Positions 1 through 8,425 of a stretch of DNA of 64,000 bases are shown piece by piece. A program made the position numbers and the translations under genes. Position 1 is the first letter of the stretch; each line of letters begins with the position of its first letter. This DNA comes from Sphingomonas suaedae (GTDB taxonomy: Bacteria; Pseudomonadota; Alphaproteobacteria; Sphingomonadales; Sphingomonadaceae), in assembly GCF_007833215.1 (NCBI RefSeq), contig NZ_CP042239.1, positions 2,356,001 through 2,420,000 of the forward strand, given 5' to 3'. Below the pieces are notes generated by a model, which ran no database searches, had not been told where the DNA came from, and was given only the letters and a program-made list of their open reading frames with translations.

Positions 1-780
1 CTCATGCCCCACTGCCGAGATGATCGGGATCGAACAGGCGGCGACCGCGCGCACCGCCACCTCCTCGTTGAACGCCCACAGATCCTCGATCGACCCGCCG
101 CCGCGCGCGACGATCACCAGATCGGGGCGCGGCACCGGGCCATCGGCAGGCATCGCGTCGAACCCGCGTACCGCCGCCGCAACCTCCGCCGCCGCGCCGT
201 CGCCCTGCACCTTGACCGGCCACACCAGCACATGCGTCGGGAAGCGATCCTCCAGCCGATGCAGGATGTCGCGGATCACCGCCCCGGTGGGCGAGGTGAC
301 GACGCCGATGACCCTCGGCGCGAAGGGCAGCGGCTTCTTCCGCGCCACGTCGAACAGCCCCTCGCCCGCCAGCTGCGCCTTCAGTTTCTCGAACAGCGCC
401 ATCAGCGCGCCTTCGCCGGCCAGTTCCATGCGATCGATCACGATCTGGTATTTCGACCGGCCGGGATAGGTGGTCAGCTTGCCGGTCGCGACGACCTCGA
501 TCCCGTCCTGTGGCCGGAACTGCAGCCGGTCGGCCGCGCCGCGCCACATGACGCCGTCGATCACCGCATCAGCGTCTTTCAGCGCCAGATAGACGTGGCC
601 CGACGCCGCGCGCTTGAATCCCGAAATCTCGCCGCGCAGGCGGACATGGCCGAATTCGCCCTCGACCATCCGCTTCAGCTTCAGCGACAATTCGCCGACG
701 GAGAGCGGCGCATCATTGTCCCCTTCCCGCCCCTCGGCTACGAGCCGCGGAAGATCGGTATCGTCGAAGGGATCTGGCAT
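1..780 (-). CDS. xseA: Exodeoxyribonuclease VII large subunit (N-terminal 260 residues; cut by window edge)
   Basis: Large catalytic subunit of exonuclease VII, which with XseB degrades single-stranded DNA to oligonucleotides in the cytoplasm. The minus-strand frame reads from an ATG at 780 to the window edge without a stop. An N-terminal OB-fold region (about residues 25-120, with GHVYLALKD) is followed by the start of the nuclease domain: [16 protein letters not shown] near 157-172, the [13 protein letters not shown] block at 226-238, and ISAVGHE where the window ends. These blocks are diagnostic of XseA. An AGGA-type ribosome site lies 5 bases upstream of the start, inside purD. The start codon overlaps the purD start on the other strand. 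The C-terminal coiled-coil part is outside the window. Confidence 0.93.
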   Translation of the reverse strand, partial: MPDPFDDTDLPRLVAEGREGDNDAPLSVGELSLKLKRMVEGEFGHVRLRGEISGFKRAASGHVYLALKDADAVIDGVMWRGAADRLQFRPQDGIEVVATGKLTTYPGRSKYQIVIDRMELAGEGALMALFEKLKAQLAGEGLFDVARKKPLPFAPRVIGVVTSPTGAVIRDILHRLEDRFPTHVLVWPVKVQGDGAAAEVAAAVRGFDAMPADGPVPRPDLVIVARGGGSIEDLWAFNEEVAVRAVAACSIPIISAVGHE

Positions 781-2050
781 GAACGTCCTGTTGCTTGGGT
801 CGGGTGGCCGCGAACATGCGCTGGCCTGGAAGCTCGCGCAATCGCCCCGGCTGGATAGCCTCCATGCGATTCCCGGCAACCCCGGAATCGCCGACCATGC
901 GCTGTGCCACGATGTACCGCTGACCGATCACGCCGCCGTCATCGACTTCTGCCGAACCCATCTGATCGGCTTCGTCGTCATCGGCCCGGAGGCACCGCTG
1001 GTCGATGGCCTGAGCGATACGTTGCGTGCCGCCGGCCTCCCGGTGTTCGGCCCCAGCCAGGCCGCAGCGCAGCTGGAGGGGTCGAAGGGCTTCACCAAGG
1101 ATCTGTGCGCGCGCGAGAATATTCCGACCGCAGGCTATGTCCGCGTCGCCGATCTCGACACCGCACGCCTCGCCCTCGCCCGCGACTTCCCCCGGCCGGT
1201 GGTGATCAAGGCCGACGGCCTCGCGGCAGGCAAGGGCGTCACCGTCGCTTTCTCCGACGAAGAGGCCGAAGCCGCCATCGCCGCGATCTTCGACAAGCCC
1301 GGCGGCGAAGCGGTGATCGAGGAGTTTCTGGATGGCGAGGAGGCGAGCCTGTTCGTGCTGACCGACGGCACCGCGATTCTGCCCTTTGGCTCCGCCCAGG
1401 ACCACAAGCGCGTCGGCGATGGCGACACCGGCCCCAATACCGGCGGCATGGGCGCCTACAGCCCTGCCCGCGTCCTGACCCCCGAGCTCGAGGAAGAGGC
1501 GATCGACACGATCATCCGCCCCACCGTCGAGGCGATGGCGCGTGACTCGATGCCCTATTCGGGCGTGCTGTATGCGGGCCTGATGCTCACCCATGCCGGC
1601 CCCAAGCTGATCGAATATAACGCCCGTTTCGGCGACCCCGAATGTCAGGTCCTGATGATGCGGCTCGAGGGCGATCTGCTCGAAACGATGATCGCGACCG
1701 AGGCTGGGACGCTCGCCCATCACCCCACCCCGGAATTCAGCGCGGACACCGCGCTGACCGTCGTGATGGCGGCGAACGGCTATCCCGGTACGCCGCAAGC
1801 GGGCGGCGCGATCGCCGGGATCGCCGAAGCCGAAGCGACCGGCGCAAAGGTATTTCAGGCGGGTACCAAGCTGAATGGCGATACGCTCGTCGCCGTCGGC
1901 GGTCGCGTCCTCACCGTCACCGCCACCGGCGCCAGCGTGACGGAGGCCCAGGCAGCCGCCTATCGCGCGGTCGATGCGATCGACTTCCCCACCGGCTTTT
2001 CCCGCCGCGACATCGGCTGGCGCGAAGTGGCGCGGGAACGGAGTGAATGA
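779..2050 (+). CDS. purD: Phosphoribosylamine-glycine ligase (GARS)
   Basis: Second step of purine synthesis: ATP-dependent joining of glycine to 5-phosphoribosylamine. At 423 residues it has the normal family length. It shows the N-terminal [11 protein letters not shown] motif (residues 5-15), the ATP-grasp core with [11 protein letters not shown] (143-153) and the metal/ATP-binding [11 protein letters not shown] (278-288). The frame is open further upstream, but the ATG at 779 gives the canonical [13 protein letters not shown] start and has an AAGGGA site about 7 bases upstream, within the first codons of xseA. Its stop overlaps the next small ORF by 4 bases (ATGA), so the two are probably co-translated. 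Confidence 0.96.
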   Translation: MNVLLLGSGGREHALAWKLAQSPRLDSLHAIPGNPGIADHALCHDVPLTDHAAVIDFCRTHLIGFVVIGPEAPLVDGLSDTLRAAGLPVFGPSQAAAQLEGSKGFTKDLCARENIPTAGYVRVADLDTARLALARDFPRPVVIKADGLAAGKGVTVAFSDEEAEAAIAAIFDKPGGEAVIEEFLDGEEASLFVLTDGTAILPFGSAQDHKRVGDGDTGPNTGGMGAYSPARVLTPELEEEAIDTIIRPTVEAMARDSMPYSGVLYAGLMLTHAGPKLIEYNARFGDPECQVLMMRLEGDLLETMIATEAGTLAHHPTPEFSADTALTVVMAANGYPGTPQAGGAIAGIAEAEATGAKVFQAGTKLNGDTLVAVGGRVLTVTATGASVTEAQAAAYRAVDAIDFPTGFSRRDIGWREVARERSE

Positions 2051-2241
2051 ACCCGGCACTGCTCTGGAGCGCCGCAGTGATCGGCGCGTGCGTCTATTGC
2101 GTGGCCCGGAGCATGGTGGACTTCCGCCGACGAAACTATGTCTGGGGCGCACTCGGGTTGGCGAGCGGCTTGCTCCTTCTGCTGGTCCCAATGCCGACGC
2201 ACGCGGTCAAAGTGGAGCTGCCCCAAGCCACAGGAGGCTAG
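2047..2241 (+). CDS. Small membrane protein, unknown function (64 aa)
   Basis: I do not recognise a named family. The 64-residue protein has two hydrophobic stretches (about residues 4-24 and 33-48) separated by a basic turn ([10 protein letters not shown]), the pattern of a two-pass membrane miniprotein with positive inside loop. The start ATG overlaps the purD stop codon (ATGA), which strongly suggests translational coupling and supports it as real despite its size. Nothing in it hints at a role in purine synthesis; it may simply travel with purD. Confidence 0.65.
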   Translation: MNPALLWSAAVIGACVYCVARSMVDFRRRNYVWGALGLASGLLLLLVPMPTHAVKVELPQATGG

Positions 2242-2290
2242 GCAGCCGATTCATGAATGCGGTCTGGGTTCCGACCCCATTGCGGACATT

Positions 2291-2328
2291 TAGCTTGATC
2301 CGTCACGAATAGCTTGATCCGTCACGAA
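2291..2328. repeat. Perfect 19-bp tandem duplication
   Basis: The 19-mer starting TAGCTTGATCC occurs twice without spacer (2291-2309 and 2310-2328). It sits in a non-coding, lower-GC stretch of 245 bases between the small membrane ORF and the broken DUF1772 gene. Otherwise this stretch (2242-2486) shows no gene that I can support. Confidence 0.9.
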
Positions 2329-2486
2329 CCTCCGTGCACTGCGTGAGAGCCGAAAATAGAGCAGCAGGTCGGTAGCTCCTGCGCCCACATTGTGGGTTCT
2401 TCTCAGCCGCGGCGTTGACCCAATTTGCTTGGGGAGACGCTGGCTGTATGAACCGCGCCTCCTCCGGCTGAAGCCGAGGACTACTC

Positions 2487-2927
2487 ATGTTTCTATTTGA
2501 AATTGTCGCCCTGACGTCCGCCGCTCTGTTTACCGGCGCGGCGGGATACATCAGTCTGGTCGAACACCCGGTCCGCCTGCTGTTGAACGACGAAGCGCTG
2601 CTCGCGCAATAGCAGCCAAGTTACGCCAAGGCACTGCCGATACAGTCGGGTCTAGCGATTGTCGGCGGCATATGTGGATTGGCGGCTTGGTACTTCTCGG
2701 GACAATCGTTGTGGATCGCCGGGAGCATCGTGCTTCTTGGCAACTGGCCATTCACGCTTGTAGCGATCATGCCAACGAACAAGCGATTGAAGGCGGTCCT
2801 TCCGAAGCAGGCAGGCCCGCACACACGAGCTTTGCTTTTGTCTTGGGGGCGGCTCCACAATGTCAGAAGCCTGCTTGGTCTGACCTCGACGGTGCTTTTT
2901 GCATTGGCCTTGATGGGGATTACGTAA
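2487..2927 (+). pseudogene. DUF1772 (anthrone-oxygenase-like) membrane protein interrupted by an in-frame TAG
   Basis: An ATG at 2487 opens a frame of 41 codons that ends at TAG (2610-2612). The same frame continues immediately and without any gap to TAA at 2925-2927. Read through the amber codon, the product is about 146 residues with four hydrophobic segments and family features LVEHP, PSYAKAL, NWPFTLVAIMPTNKRL and GRLHNVRSLLG, which fit DUF1772 integral membrane proteins. In that family the residue three before PSY-type motifs is commonly Trp, so a single TGG to TAG change explains the break (inference from memory of the family). No frameshift is present, so the inactivation looks recent. 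A shorter product from the internal ATG at 2679 is conceivable but would lack the first membrane segment. Confidence 0.8.
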
Positions 2928-3122
2928 CGGCGGCTTCCCACCCATTATACGACGTTCCGACCGGCCGCCGATAGCGGTCGTAGGCCGTCCGCGACCTGGC
3001 ACCCGCCCCCGCAATTCTGACAGGTTCAGTCAAGCCGATGTAACACCATAACCTATTCATGCACCGCTCATCCCGCGCGGAGCACCCCCGGTCGTGTCAT
3101 TCGCGACCAAAGGGGAAGTCCC

Positions 3123-4895
3123 ATGAAGCGCACCGCCGCCCTCGTTTCGCTTTCGCTGTTGCTCGGCGCCGCCGCGCCGCCGCCGCCGGTCGCCACGCCG
3201 CAAAAGCCGCGTCCGGCGCCGACCCGCGCCGACAATGACTCGCCCGTGCGGTGCAAGATCGGCAGCCCCTATCGCCCCGGCGCCGCGACCGGCATTCGCC
3301 CGCGCGGCGGGGCGAGCGGCCGCGCCTATGCGCCGCCTCCACCGCCCCCGCCGCCGCTCCCGATGGCTCCGCCGCCGCCGGTCATGTCGGCGCCGCCCCC
3401 TCCGGGTTCGACCGCCGATTTCGCCGCCAAGCGCATGGCCCCTGGCGTCGTCGCGCAGGCCGCCCCCTATGGCAGCGCCGACAACCGCGAACGCCATGCG
3501 GGGAAGGACGTCGCATCGGTTCAAGCGGTCGCGACCGCGCCCGTCTCAACCTTCTCCGTCGATGTCGACACCGGCGCCTATTCCAACGTCCGCCGCTTCC
3601 TCCAGAAGGGGCAGACCCCTCCGGCCGAAGCGGTGCGGACCGAGGAGATGATCAACTATTTCCGCTACGATTACCCCCTGCCCGCCTCGCGCCAACAGCC
3701 GTTCAGCGTCACCACCGACGTCGCGAAGACCCCGTGGAATCCCGACACCCGCCTCGTCCGCATCGGCCTGCGCGGCTATGACGTGACCGCACAGGGGCGC
3801 CCGGCGGCGAACCTCGTCTTCCTCGTCGATGTCTCGGGATCGATGAGCAGCGCGGACAAGCTGCCGCTGGTAAAGCAGGCGCTGACCCTGCTCGCCGACA
3901 AGCTGACGGCAAAGGACCGCGTCTCGATCGTCGCCTATGCCGGCGCCGCGGGCGTGGTGCTCGAACCCACCTCAAGCCCCAACTATATCCGCGCCGCGCT
4001 CGACTGTCTCGAAGCCGGCGGCTCGACCGCAGGGGCACAGGGCATCCAGCTCGCCTATGACATCGCCAGCGCCAATTTCATCAAGGGCGGGATCAACCGC
4101 ATCTTCGTCGCCACCGATGGCGACTTCAACGTCGGCGTCAGCGACAACAAGGCGCTGGAGGCGATGGTCAGGAAATATCGCGACAGCGGCGTCACCCTCA
4201 CCACGCTCGGCTTCGGCCAGGGCAATTACAACGAGGCGCTGATGGAGCGCATCGCCGATCTCGGCAACGGCAACTACGCCTATATCGACAGCGCGATGGA
4301 GGCGCAGAAGGTGCTCGACGACGAGCTGAGCGCCTCGCTCTTCACCATCGCCAAGGATGTGAAGGTCCAGGTCGAGTTCAACCCCGCACAGGTCAGCCAA
4401 TATCGCCTGATCGGTTACGAGAATCGCGCGCTGGCCGAGGAGGATTTCGACAATGATGCGGTCGACGCTGGCGACATCGGCGCGGGGCATCAGGTGACCG
4501 CGATCTACGAGGTCGTTCCGGCGGGCGCAAAGGGATGGCTGCCCGATCGCCGCTATGAGGCGAACCAGCCGCCTGCTCCAGCTGGCAAGGGCGGCGAACT
4601 CGCCTTCGTCAAATTGCGCTATAAATTGCCCGGTGAAACCGCATCGAAACTGATCGAAAAGCCGGTTCCCGCATCGCTGCTGCGCGCCGCGCCCGCACCG
4701 TCGGGCGACATGGCCTTCGCCGTCGCGGTCGCGGCGTTCGGGCAGAAGCTGCGCGGCGACAAATATCTGGGCAGCTACAGCTTCGCCGACATTCGCGGCC
4801 TCGCCGGCAACCCCCAGGGCTATTGGCGCAACGAGTTCCTCAAGCTCGCTCAACTCGCGGCAGTACAGCAGGTGCGCAGCGCCGAGGGCAATTGA
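3123..4895 (+). CDS. Secreted VWA-domain protein, YfbK type
   Basis: A 590-residue exported protein with an N-terminal signal peptide (residues 1-18), a long Pro/Ala-rich linker with runs of prolines (about 19-97), a von Willebrand N-terminal module (about 140-220), a VWA domain with the MIDAS motif DVSGSMS (236-242), and a C-terminal domain like that of E. coli YfbK (DUF3520). Such proteins bind ligands through a metal ion at the MIDAS site. Their physiological role is not established. A GGGGAAG ribosome site lies just before the ATG. The gene is monocistronic with 195 non-coding bases upstream. The signal peptide suggests a periplasmic or surface location. Domain calls are by recognition of motifs. 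Confidence 0.88.
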   Translation: MKRTAALVSLSLLLGAAAPPPPVATPQKPRPAPTRADNDSPVRCKIGSPYRPGAATGIRPRGGASGRAYAPPPPPPPPLPMAPPPPVMSAPPPPGSTADFAAKRMAPGVVAQAAPYGSADNRERHAGKDVASVQAVATAPVSTFSVDVDTGAYSNVRRFLQKGQTPPAEAVRTEEMINYFRYDYPLPASRQQPFSVTTDVAKTPWNPDTRLVRIGLRGYDVTAQGRPAANLVFLVDVSGSMSSADKLPLVKQALTLLADKLTAKDRVSIVAYAGAAGVVLEPTSSPNYIRAALDCLEAGGSTAGAQGIQLAYDIASANFIKGGINRIFVATDGDFNVGVSDNKALEAMVRKYRDSGVTLTTLGFGQGNYNEALMERIADLGNGNYAYIDSAMEAQKVLDDELSASLFTIAKDVKVQVEFNPAQVSQYRLIGYENRALAEEDFDNDAVDAGDIGAGHQVTAIYEVVPAGAKGWLPDRRYEANQPPAPAGKGGELAFVKLRYKLPGETASKLIEKPVPASLLRAAPAPSGDMAFAVAVAAFGQKLRGDKYLGSYSFADIRGLAGNPQGYWRNEFLKLAQLAAVQQVRSAEGN

Positions 4896-4962
4896 ACCCC
4901 CATACGAACCTTTCCCCGCTTCCGCGCATTGATGCTATGCGTGCGAGCGGGGAGGCGACGAA

Positions 4963-5172
4963 ATGGACAGCGACAAACCCTATGTGCCTCCGGCCGGCAT
5001 GGCCGAAATGTTCGCATGGGTGACCGTCACCCATTTCCTCGTAATTGCCCTGTGCGCAGCGGGCGCCATCGCGATCCTCTGGTGGGGGCGCCATCTGCAT
5101 CGCCGGTGGAAGGAAGCGCAGGAAGAACACGAAGCCGACGCGCTGGCGGCGCGGGAAAACGAAGCCGATTAG
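4963..5172 (+). CDS. Single-pass small membrane protein (69 aa), unknown
   Basis: Unrecognised 69-residue protein with one transmembrane helix at about residues 22-42 followed by a basic/acidic alpha-helical tail (HRRWKEAQEEHEADALAAREN) likely to be cytoplasmic. A GGAGG site precedes the ATG at the expected distance. It ends 2 bases before the convergent CNNM-type gene on the other strand. The organisation suggests a genuine gene, but no function can be assigned. Confidence 0.65.
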   Translation: MDSDKPYVPPAGMAEMFAWVTVTHFLVIALCAAGAIAILWWGRHLHRRWKEAQEEHEADALAARENEAD

Positions 5173-5173
5173 G

Positions 5174-6511
5174 TCACGCCGGCTCGGCGATCTCGGTCAC
5201 CAGAAGCTTGTCGATCTTGTGGCCGTCCATATCGACCACCTCGAACGTCCAGCCCTGTTCGACGAACGTCTCGCCCTCATGCGGCAGCCGCTTGAGCACC
5301 GCCAGCGCCAGCCCCGCCACGGTCGCATAGTCGCGATCCTCGGGCAGATCGATCCCAATCCGCTCCGCCAGCGTGTCTGCCGCAAGCTGGCCCGATACCA
5401 GCAGCGACCCGTCCTCGCGCACCGTGATCGCGGGATTGTCGCCCGGATCGGCGTCGGACAGGAACTCGCCCGCGATCGCCGCGAGCAGGTTGGCCGGGGT
5501 CACGATCCCCTCGAAATGCCCGTATTCATCATGGACGAAGCCCATCGGCACCGCCGCGCGGCGCAGCGCGCCGAGCGCATCCATCGCATCGACCTGGTCC
5601 GGCAGCACCGGCGCGGTCTGCATCAGTGCGCGCAGATCGATCGGTCGCCCCTCGATCAGCGCGGTGACCACGTCGCGCGCCTGCACCACCCCGATCACCG
5701 CATCGACCGATCCGTCCGCCACCGGCAGCCGGGTATGCGGCGTCGCCGCCAGCGCCGAACGAATCGCGCCCTCGTCCAGATTGACGTCGATCCAGTCGAC
5801 ATCGGTACGCGGCGTCATCACCTCGCGCACGGGGCGATCGGCCAGCCGCACCACGCCCGAGATGATCGACCGCTCATGCTCCTCGATCACGCCGGAATGC
5901 GTCGCTTCGGCGACGATCATGTGCAATTCCTCGGCGGTGACGCGGTTTTCCGATTCGCGCTTCAGGCCGAGCAGGCGGAACACCAGCGCGCTGCTCTGGT
6001 CCAGCACCCACACGACCGGCGCGGTGAGCCAGGCCAGCCACAGCATCGGCGTCGCGACCAGTACCGCGATCGGTTCGGGCGAGCGCAGCGCGAATTGTTT
6101 GGGGACCAGTTCGCCCATGATGAGCGAGGCGTAGGTGGTGAAGGCAATGACGATGGCAAAGCCGATCGTCTCGGCCAGCTCCGCCTCGACTCCCAGCGCC
6201 TCGATCCGCGCGGCCATCGGCATCCCCAGACTCGCGCCCGAATAGGCACCGTTGATGATGCCGATCAGGGTGATGCCGATCTGGACGGTCGAGAGGAACT
6301 TGCCCGGATCCGCCGCCAGGTTGAGCGCAGTCTGCGCCCCGCGCCGCCCGGCGCGCACCATCGCCTCCAGCCGCGCCCTGCGCGCAGAGACGATCGCAAG
6401 CTCGGACATGGCGAACACGCCATTGAGCGCGACCAGGGCAAGGATGATCGCGACGTCGATCCAGGGTATGGGAGGGAGCGGGTCCATCGGCCTGCCTCCC
6501 CATAAGCGCAT
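5174..6511 (-). CDS. CNNM/CorC-family membrane protein (DUF21-CBS pair-CorC_HlyC)
   Basis: Integral membrane protein of the family often annotated hemolysin or magnesium/cobalt efflux protein. It has an N-terminal DUF21/CNNM transmembrane domain (about residues 15-200, with GITLIGIINGAYSGASLG and MGELVPKQFALRSPE), a CBS-domain pair (about 215-345, REVMTPRTDVDWI through HDEYGHFEGIVT) and a C-terminal CorC_HlyC domain (about 355-440). Family members transport or sense divalent cations, probably Mg2+. An alternative start at 6487 (MDPLPP) gives a 437-residue protein and is at least as likely. It lies tail to tail with the small membrane ORF. The hemolysin label is historical and should not be taken literally. 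Confidence 0.9.
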   Translation of the reverse strand: MRLWGGRPMDPLPPIPWIDVAIILALVALNGVFAMSELAIVSARRARLEAMVRAGRRGAQTALNLAADPGKFLSTVQIGITLIGIINGAYSGASLGMPMAARIEALGVEAELAETIGFAIVIAFTTYASLIMGELVPKQFALRSPEPIAVLVATPMLWLAWLTAPVVWVLDQSSALVFRLLGLKRESENRVTAEELHMIVAEATHSGVIEEHERSIISGVVRLADRPVREVMTPRTDVDWIDVNLDEGAIRSALAATPHTRLPVADGSVDAVIGVVQARDVVTALIEGRPIDLRALMQTAPVLPDQVDAMDALGALRRAAVPMGFVHDEYGHFEGIVTPANLLAAIAGEFLSDADPGDNPAITVREDGSLLVSGQLAADTLAERIGIDLPEDRDYATVAGLALAVLKRLPHEGETFVEQGWTFEVVDMDGHKIDKLLVTEIAEPA

Positions 6512-6559
6512 TCATCGCCGTTTCACAACGCCTGATTGAAAGGGTTTTGGTGCGCACCC

Positions 6560-6585
6560 GGAACAAGGACGGGTTTCAGGCCGTT
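6560..6585 (+). promoter_or_regulatory. Candidate EcfG-type general-stress promoter
   Basis: GGAAC at 6560-6564 and CGTT at 6582-6585 are separated by exactly 17 bases. This matches the known alphaproteobacterial EcfG (extracytoplasmic sigma, general stress response) promoter consensus GGAAC-N16/17-CGTT. It lies 30 bases before the start codon of the OmpA-like lipoprotein gene, a proper distance. I found no other exact match near gene starts in the window. Confidence 0.7.
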
Positions 6586-6614
6586 TGGGGCGCATGGATT
6601 CAAGGAGGTATTCA

Positions 6615-7292
6615 ATGCGTATTCCAGCCAACTGGCCCCTTATTCCCGCCATCGGCGCACTCGTGCTGACCGGTGCTTGCGTGACCGATCCGGTGACCGG
6701 CGAACAGCGTATGTCCAAGGCGGGCATCGGCGCGATCGGCGGCGCGCTGGGCGGATATCTGCTCGGCGACATTGTCGGCGGACGCCGCGACCGGACCGAG
6801 AAGATCGTCGGCGCGGGCATCGGCGCGGTCGCGGGCGCCGGGATCGGCGCCTATATGGACCGTCAGGAGCGCGAGATCCGCGAGCGTACCGCAGGCACCG
6901 ATGTCGAGGTGATTCGCAGGGGCGACGACCTCATCCTCTCGATGCCCTCGGGCATCACCTTCGCGACCGACAGTTCGACCGTTCAGCCGCAGTTCCGCCC
7001 GACGCTGGACAAGGTCGCCGACGTGCTCGATCGCTACAACCAGACCTATGTCGATGTGTACGGCCACACCGACTCGACCGGCACCGACGCCTATAACCAG
7101 GCCCTGTCGGAGCGCCGCGCGGTCGCGGTCGCGGACTATCTGGTGATGCGCGGGGTCGAGAGCGCACGGCTCGAAACGCTGGGCTATGGCGAGACCCAAC
7201 CGATCGCCTCGAACGACACGCCCGAAGGCCGCGCCCAGAACCGCCGCGTCGAAATCAAGATCGTGCCGGTACGCGAAACCGATATGCGGTGA
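6615..7292 (+). CDS. OmpA-family lipoprotein with glycine-zipper segment (YiaD-like)
   Basis: Outer-membrane-anchored protein that probably binds peptidoglycan. The 225-residue product begins with a lipoprotein signal ending in LTGAC (lipobox), followed by a glycine-rich zipper (about residues 35-75; repeated GAGIGA/GGALGG) and an OmpA-like C-terminal domain with DVYGHTDSTGTDAYNQALSERRA and NRRVEIKI. I chose the ATG at 6615 rather than 6585 because a perfect AAGGAGG site sits at 6602-6608 and the signal peptide then begins at residue 1. The upstream EcfG-like promoter suggests stress induction. The whole layout matches E. coli YiaD. Confidence 0.9.
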   Translation: MRIPANWPLIPAIGALVLTGACVTDPVTGEQRMSKAGIGAIGGALGGYLLGDIVGGRRDRTEKIVGAGIGAVAGAGIGAYMDRQEREIRERTAGTDVEVIRRGDDLILSMPSGITFATDSSTVQPQFRPTLDKVADVLDRYNQTYVDVYGHTDSTGTDAYNQALSERRAVAVADYLVMRGVESARLETLGYGETQPIASNDTPEGRAQNRRVEIKIVPVRETDMR

Positions 7293-7300
7293 ACTTTTCT

Positions 7301-7432
7301 ACCCTCTCTCCGCTTGCGGGGAGAGGGTGGCGCGCGAAGCGCCGCCGGGAGAGGGGCCTTTAGCCGCTCGGGAAGTCGCAATTTTGACACGCCCCTCTCC
7401 CCGGCCCGCTCCCGCAGCGGAGAGAGGGACAT
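7301..7432. repeat. Composite palindromic intergenic element
   Basis: Between the OmpA lipoprotein and tadA (convergent), a hairpin with arms ACCCTCTCTCCGC/GCGGGGAGAGGGT at 7301-7328 is followed by a GCGC-rich hairpin and, about 60 bases on, an inverted copy (cccctctccccgg through gcggagagaggg). It resembles the GC-rich repeat elements found between genes throughout sphingomonad genomes and could serve as a bidirectional terminator. Confidence 0.75.
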
Positions 7433-7458
7433 GCGCGATCTTGCCATCGCTTCGCGCC

Positions 7459-7908
7459 TTACCGCCGTGCCGCGAAGAACTCTCGCAGCAATTCCCCCGC
7501 CTCGCCTTCGCCGATTCCCGAATAGACTTCGGGCCGATGGTGGCAGGTCGGCTGGGTGAAGAATCGCGGGCCATGTTCGACCGCACCGCCCTTGGGGTCT
7601 GCCGCGCCATAATAGACGCGTGCGATTCGGGCATGGGCGATTGCGCCGGCGCACATCGCGCACGGCTCCAGCGTCACCCACAGGTCGCAATCCTCCAGCC
7701 GGTCGCGACCCAGCGCCTGAGCGGCGGCGCGAATCGCCAGCATTTCGGCATGGGCGGTGGGGTCGTGCAGCGTGCGCGGCGCGTTCGCCGCCACCGCCAC
7801 CACGCGGTCGCCCTGCATCACCACCGCGCCGACCGGCACTTCGGCGGTTTCGGCGGCGGCGCGCGCCGCATCGAGCGCGGCGCGCATGGGTTCGGGCAGC
7901 GGAAACAT
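7459..7908 (-). CDS. tadA: tRNA-specific adenosine deaminase
   Basis: Deaminates A34 of tRNA-Arg(ACG) to inosine in the cytoplasm; essential in most bacteria. The 149-residue protein has the zinc-binding HAE motif (H53, catalytic E55) and PCAMC (C83, C86), the cytidine/deoxycytidylate deaminase fold signature. The length and the tail RVYYGAADPKGG fit TadA better than guanine or cytosine deaminases. It is transcribed alone, and its end converges on the palindromic element downstream. Confidence 0.93.
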   Translation of the reverse strand: MFPLPEPMRAALDAARAAAETAEVPVGAVVMQGDRVVAVAANAPRTLHDPTAHAEMLAIRAAAQALGRDRLEDCDLWVTLEPCAMCAGAIAHARIARVYYGAADPKGGAVEHGPRFFTQPTCHHRPEVYSGIGEGEAGELLREFFAARR

Positions 7909-7974
7909 CGTTCCGCTATGCCCGAACCCGCATCGCCCTGCCAGTTCGACGGGGCGCCCTCGCGAATCGCTCGC

Positions 7975-8256
7975 CTATTCGACTGCGGGCGCGGGCGTCG
8001 GCTGCGCTTTCTGCACTTCGACAGTGGGCACCTGAATCGTCTTGTTTTCCATGGTGATGGTCGGCACCTGGATGGTCTTGTTGGTGGTGCCCATGCCCAC
8101 TTCGCCGACGTCGGCGGCGACGGTCGGGGCCTTGCCGCCTTCGAACTTCACCGTCGGGAGCGAACCCGAATTCATGTTGATGCTGAGCATCCCCAGCGAC
8201 ATCAGTACGACGATGACGACGGCCGCGAGGCCCAGAATCGCTAACAGTCCACGCAT
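7975..8256 (-). CDS. Membrane-anchored small protein with repeated NKTIQVPT motif (93 aa)
   Basis: Unrecognised protein with an N-terminal hydrophobic anchor (about residues 2-24) and a hydrophilic, presumably periplasmic tail. The tail contains a tandem near-repeat: NKTIQVPTITME then NKTIQVPTVEVQ (about residues 59-81), ending in a Pro/Ala-rich tail. The repeat could form a short beta-hairpin or oligomerisation element. It lies between tadA and the divergent rpmB; 66 bases separate it from tadA. Confidence 0.7.
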   Translation of the reverse strand: MRGLLAILGLAAVVIVVLMSLGMLSINMNSGSLPTVKFEGGKAPTVAADVGEVGMGTTNKTIQVPTITMENKTIQVPTVEVQKAQPTPAPAVE

Positions 8257-8346
8257 CGGCCCGATCTCCCTATTCGAATCGTTTGCGAAATAACGCGCGA
8301 TTCACCATAGGGGTTGCACCGGTGGGGGCAATCGGGCGCTTGCAGG

Positions 8347-8375
8347 TTGACTGCAGCCACCTGTCCCGTTATCGG
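8347..8375 (+). promoter_or_regulatory. Possible sigma-70 promoter of rpmB
   Basis: TTGACT at 8347-8352 and TATCGG at 8370-8375 are separated by 17 bases, about 50 bases before the rpmB start codon. The fit to the vegetative consensus is moderate and is the best seen in the 169-base gap. Confidence 0.45.
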
Positions 8376-8425
8376 GCCGCTCTTTCCCGGCATTGCCGGA
8401 CAGGCCAGAAACCTAGGATCGAACC

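Noticed and set aside
713..2191. Long minus-strand ORF opposite purD (492 codons)
   Set aside because: A shadow frame of a strong purD; its product is a Gly/Arg/Ala-rich sequence without family motifs, as common in high-GC DNA.
2610..2612. Amber codon as programmed pyrrolysine or selenocysteine-like recoding
   Set aside because: Sphingomonads are not known to use pyrrolysine, and nothing downstream suggests recoding; a point mutation is simpler.
5045..6505. Plus-strand ORF of 486 codons opposite the CNNM-family gene
   Set aside because: Arg/His/Gln-rich shadow; the minus-strand protein has all DUF21/CBS/CorC blocks.
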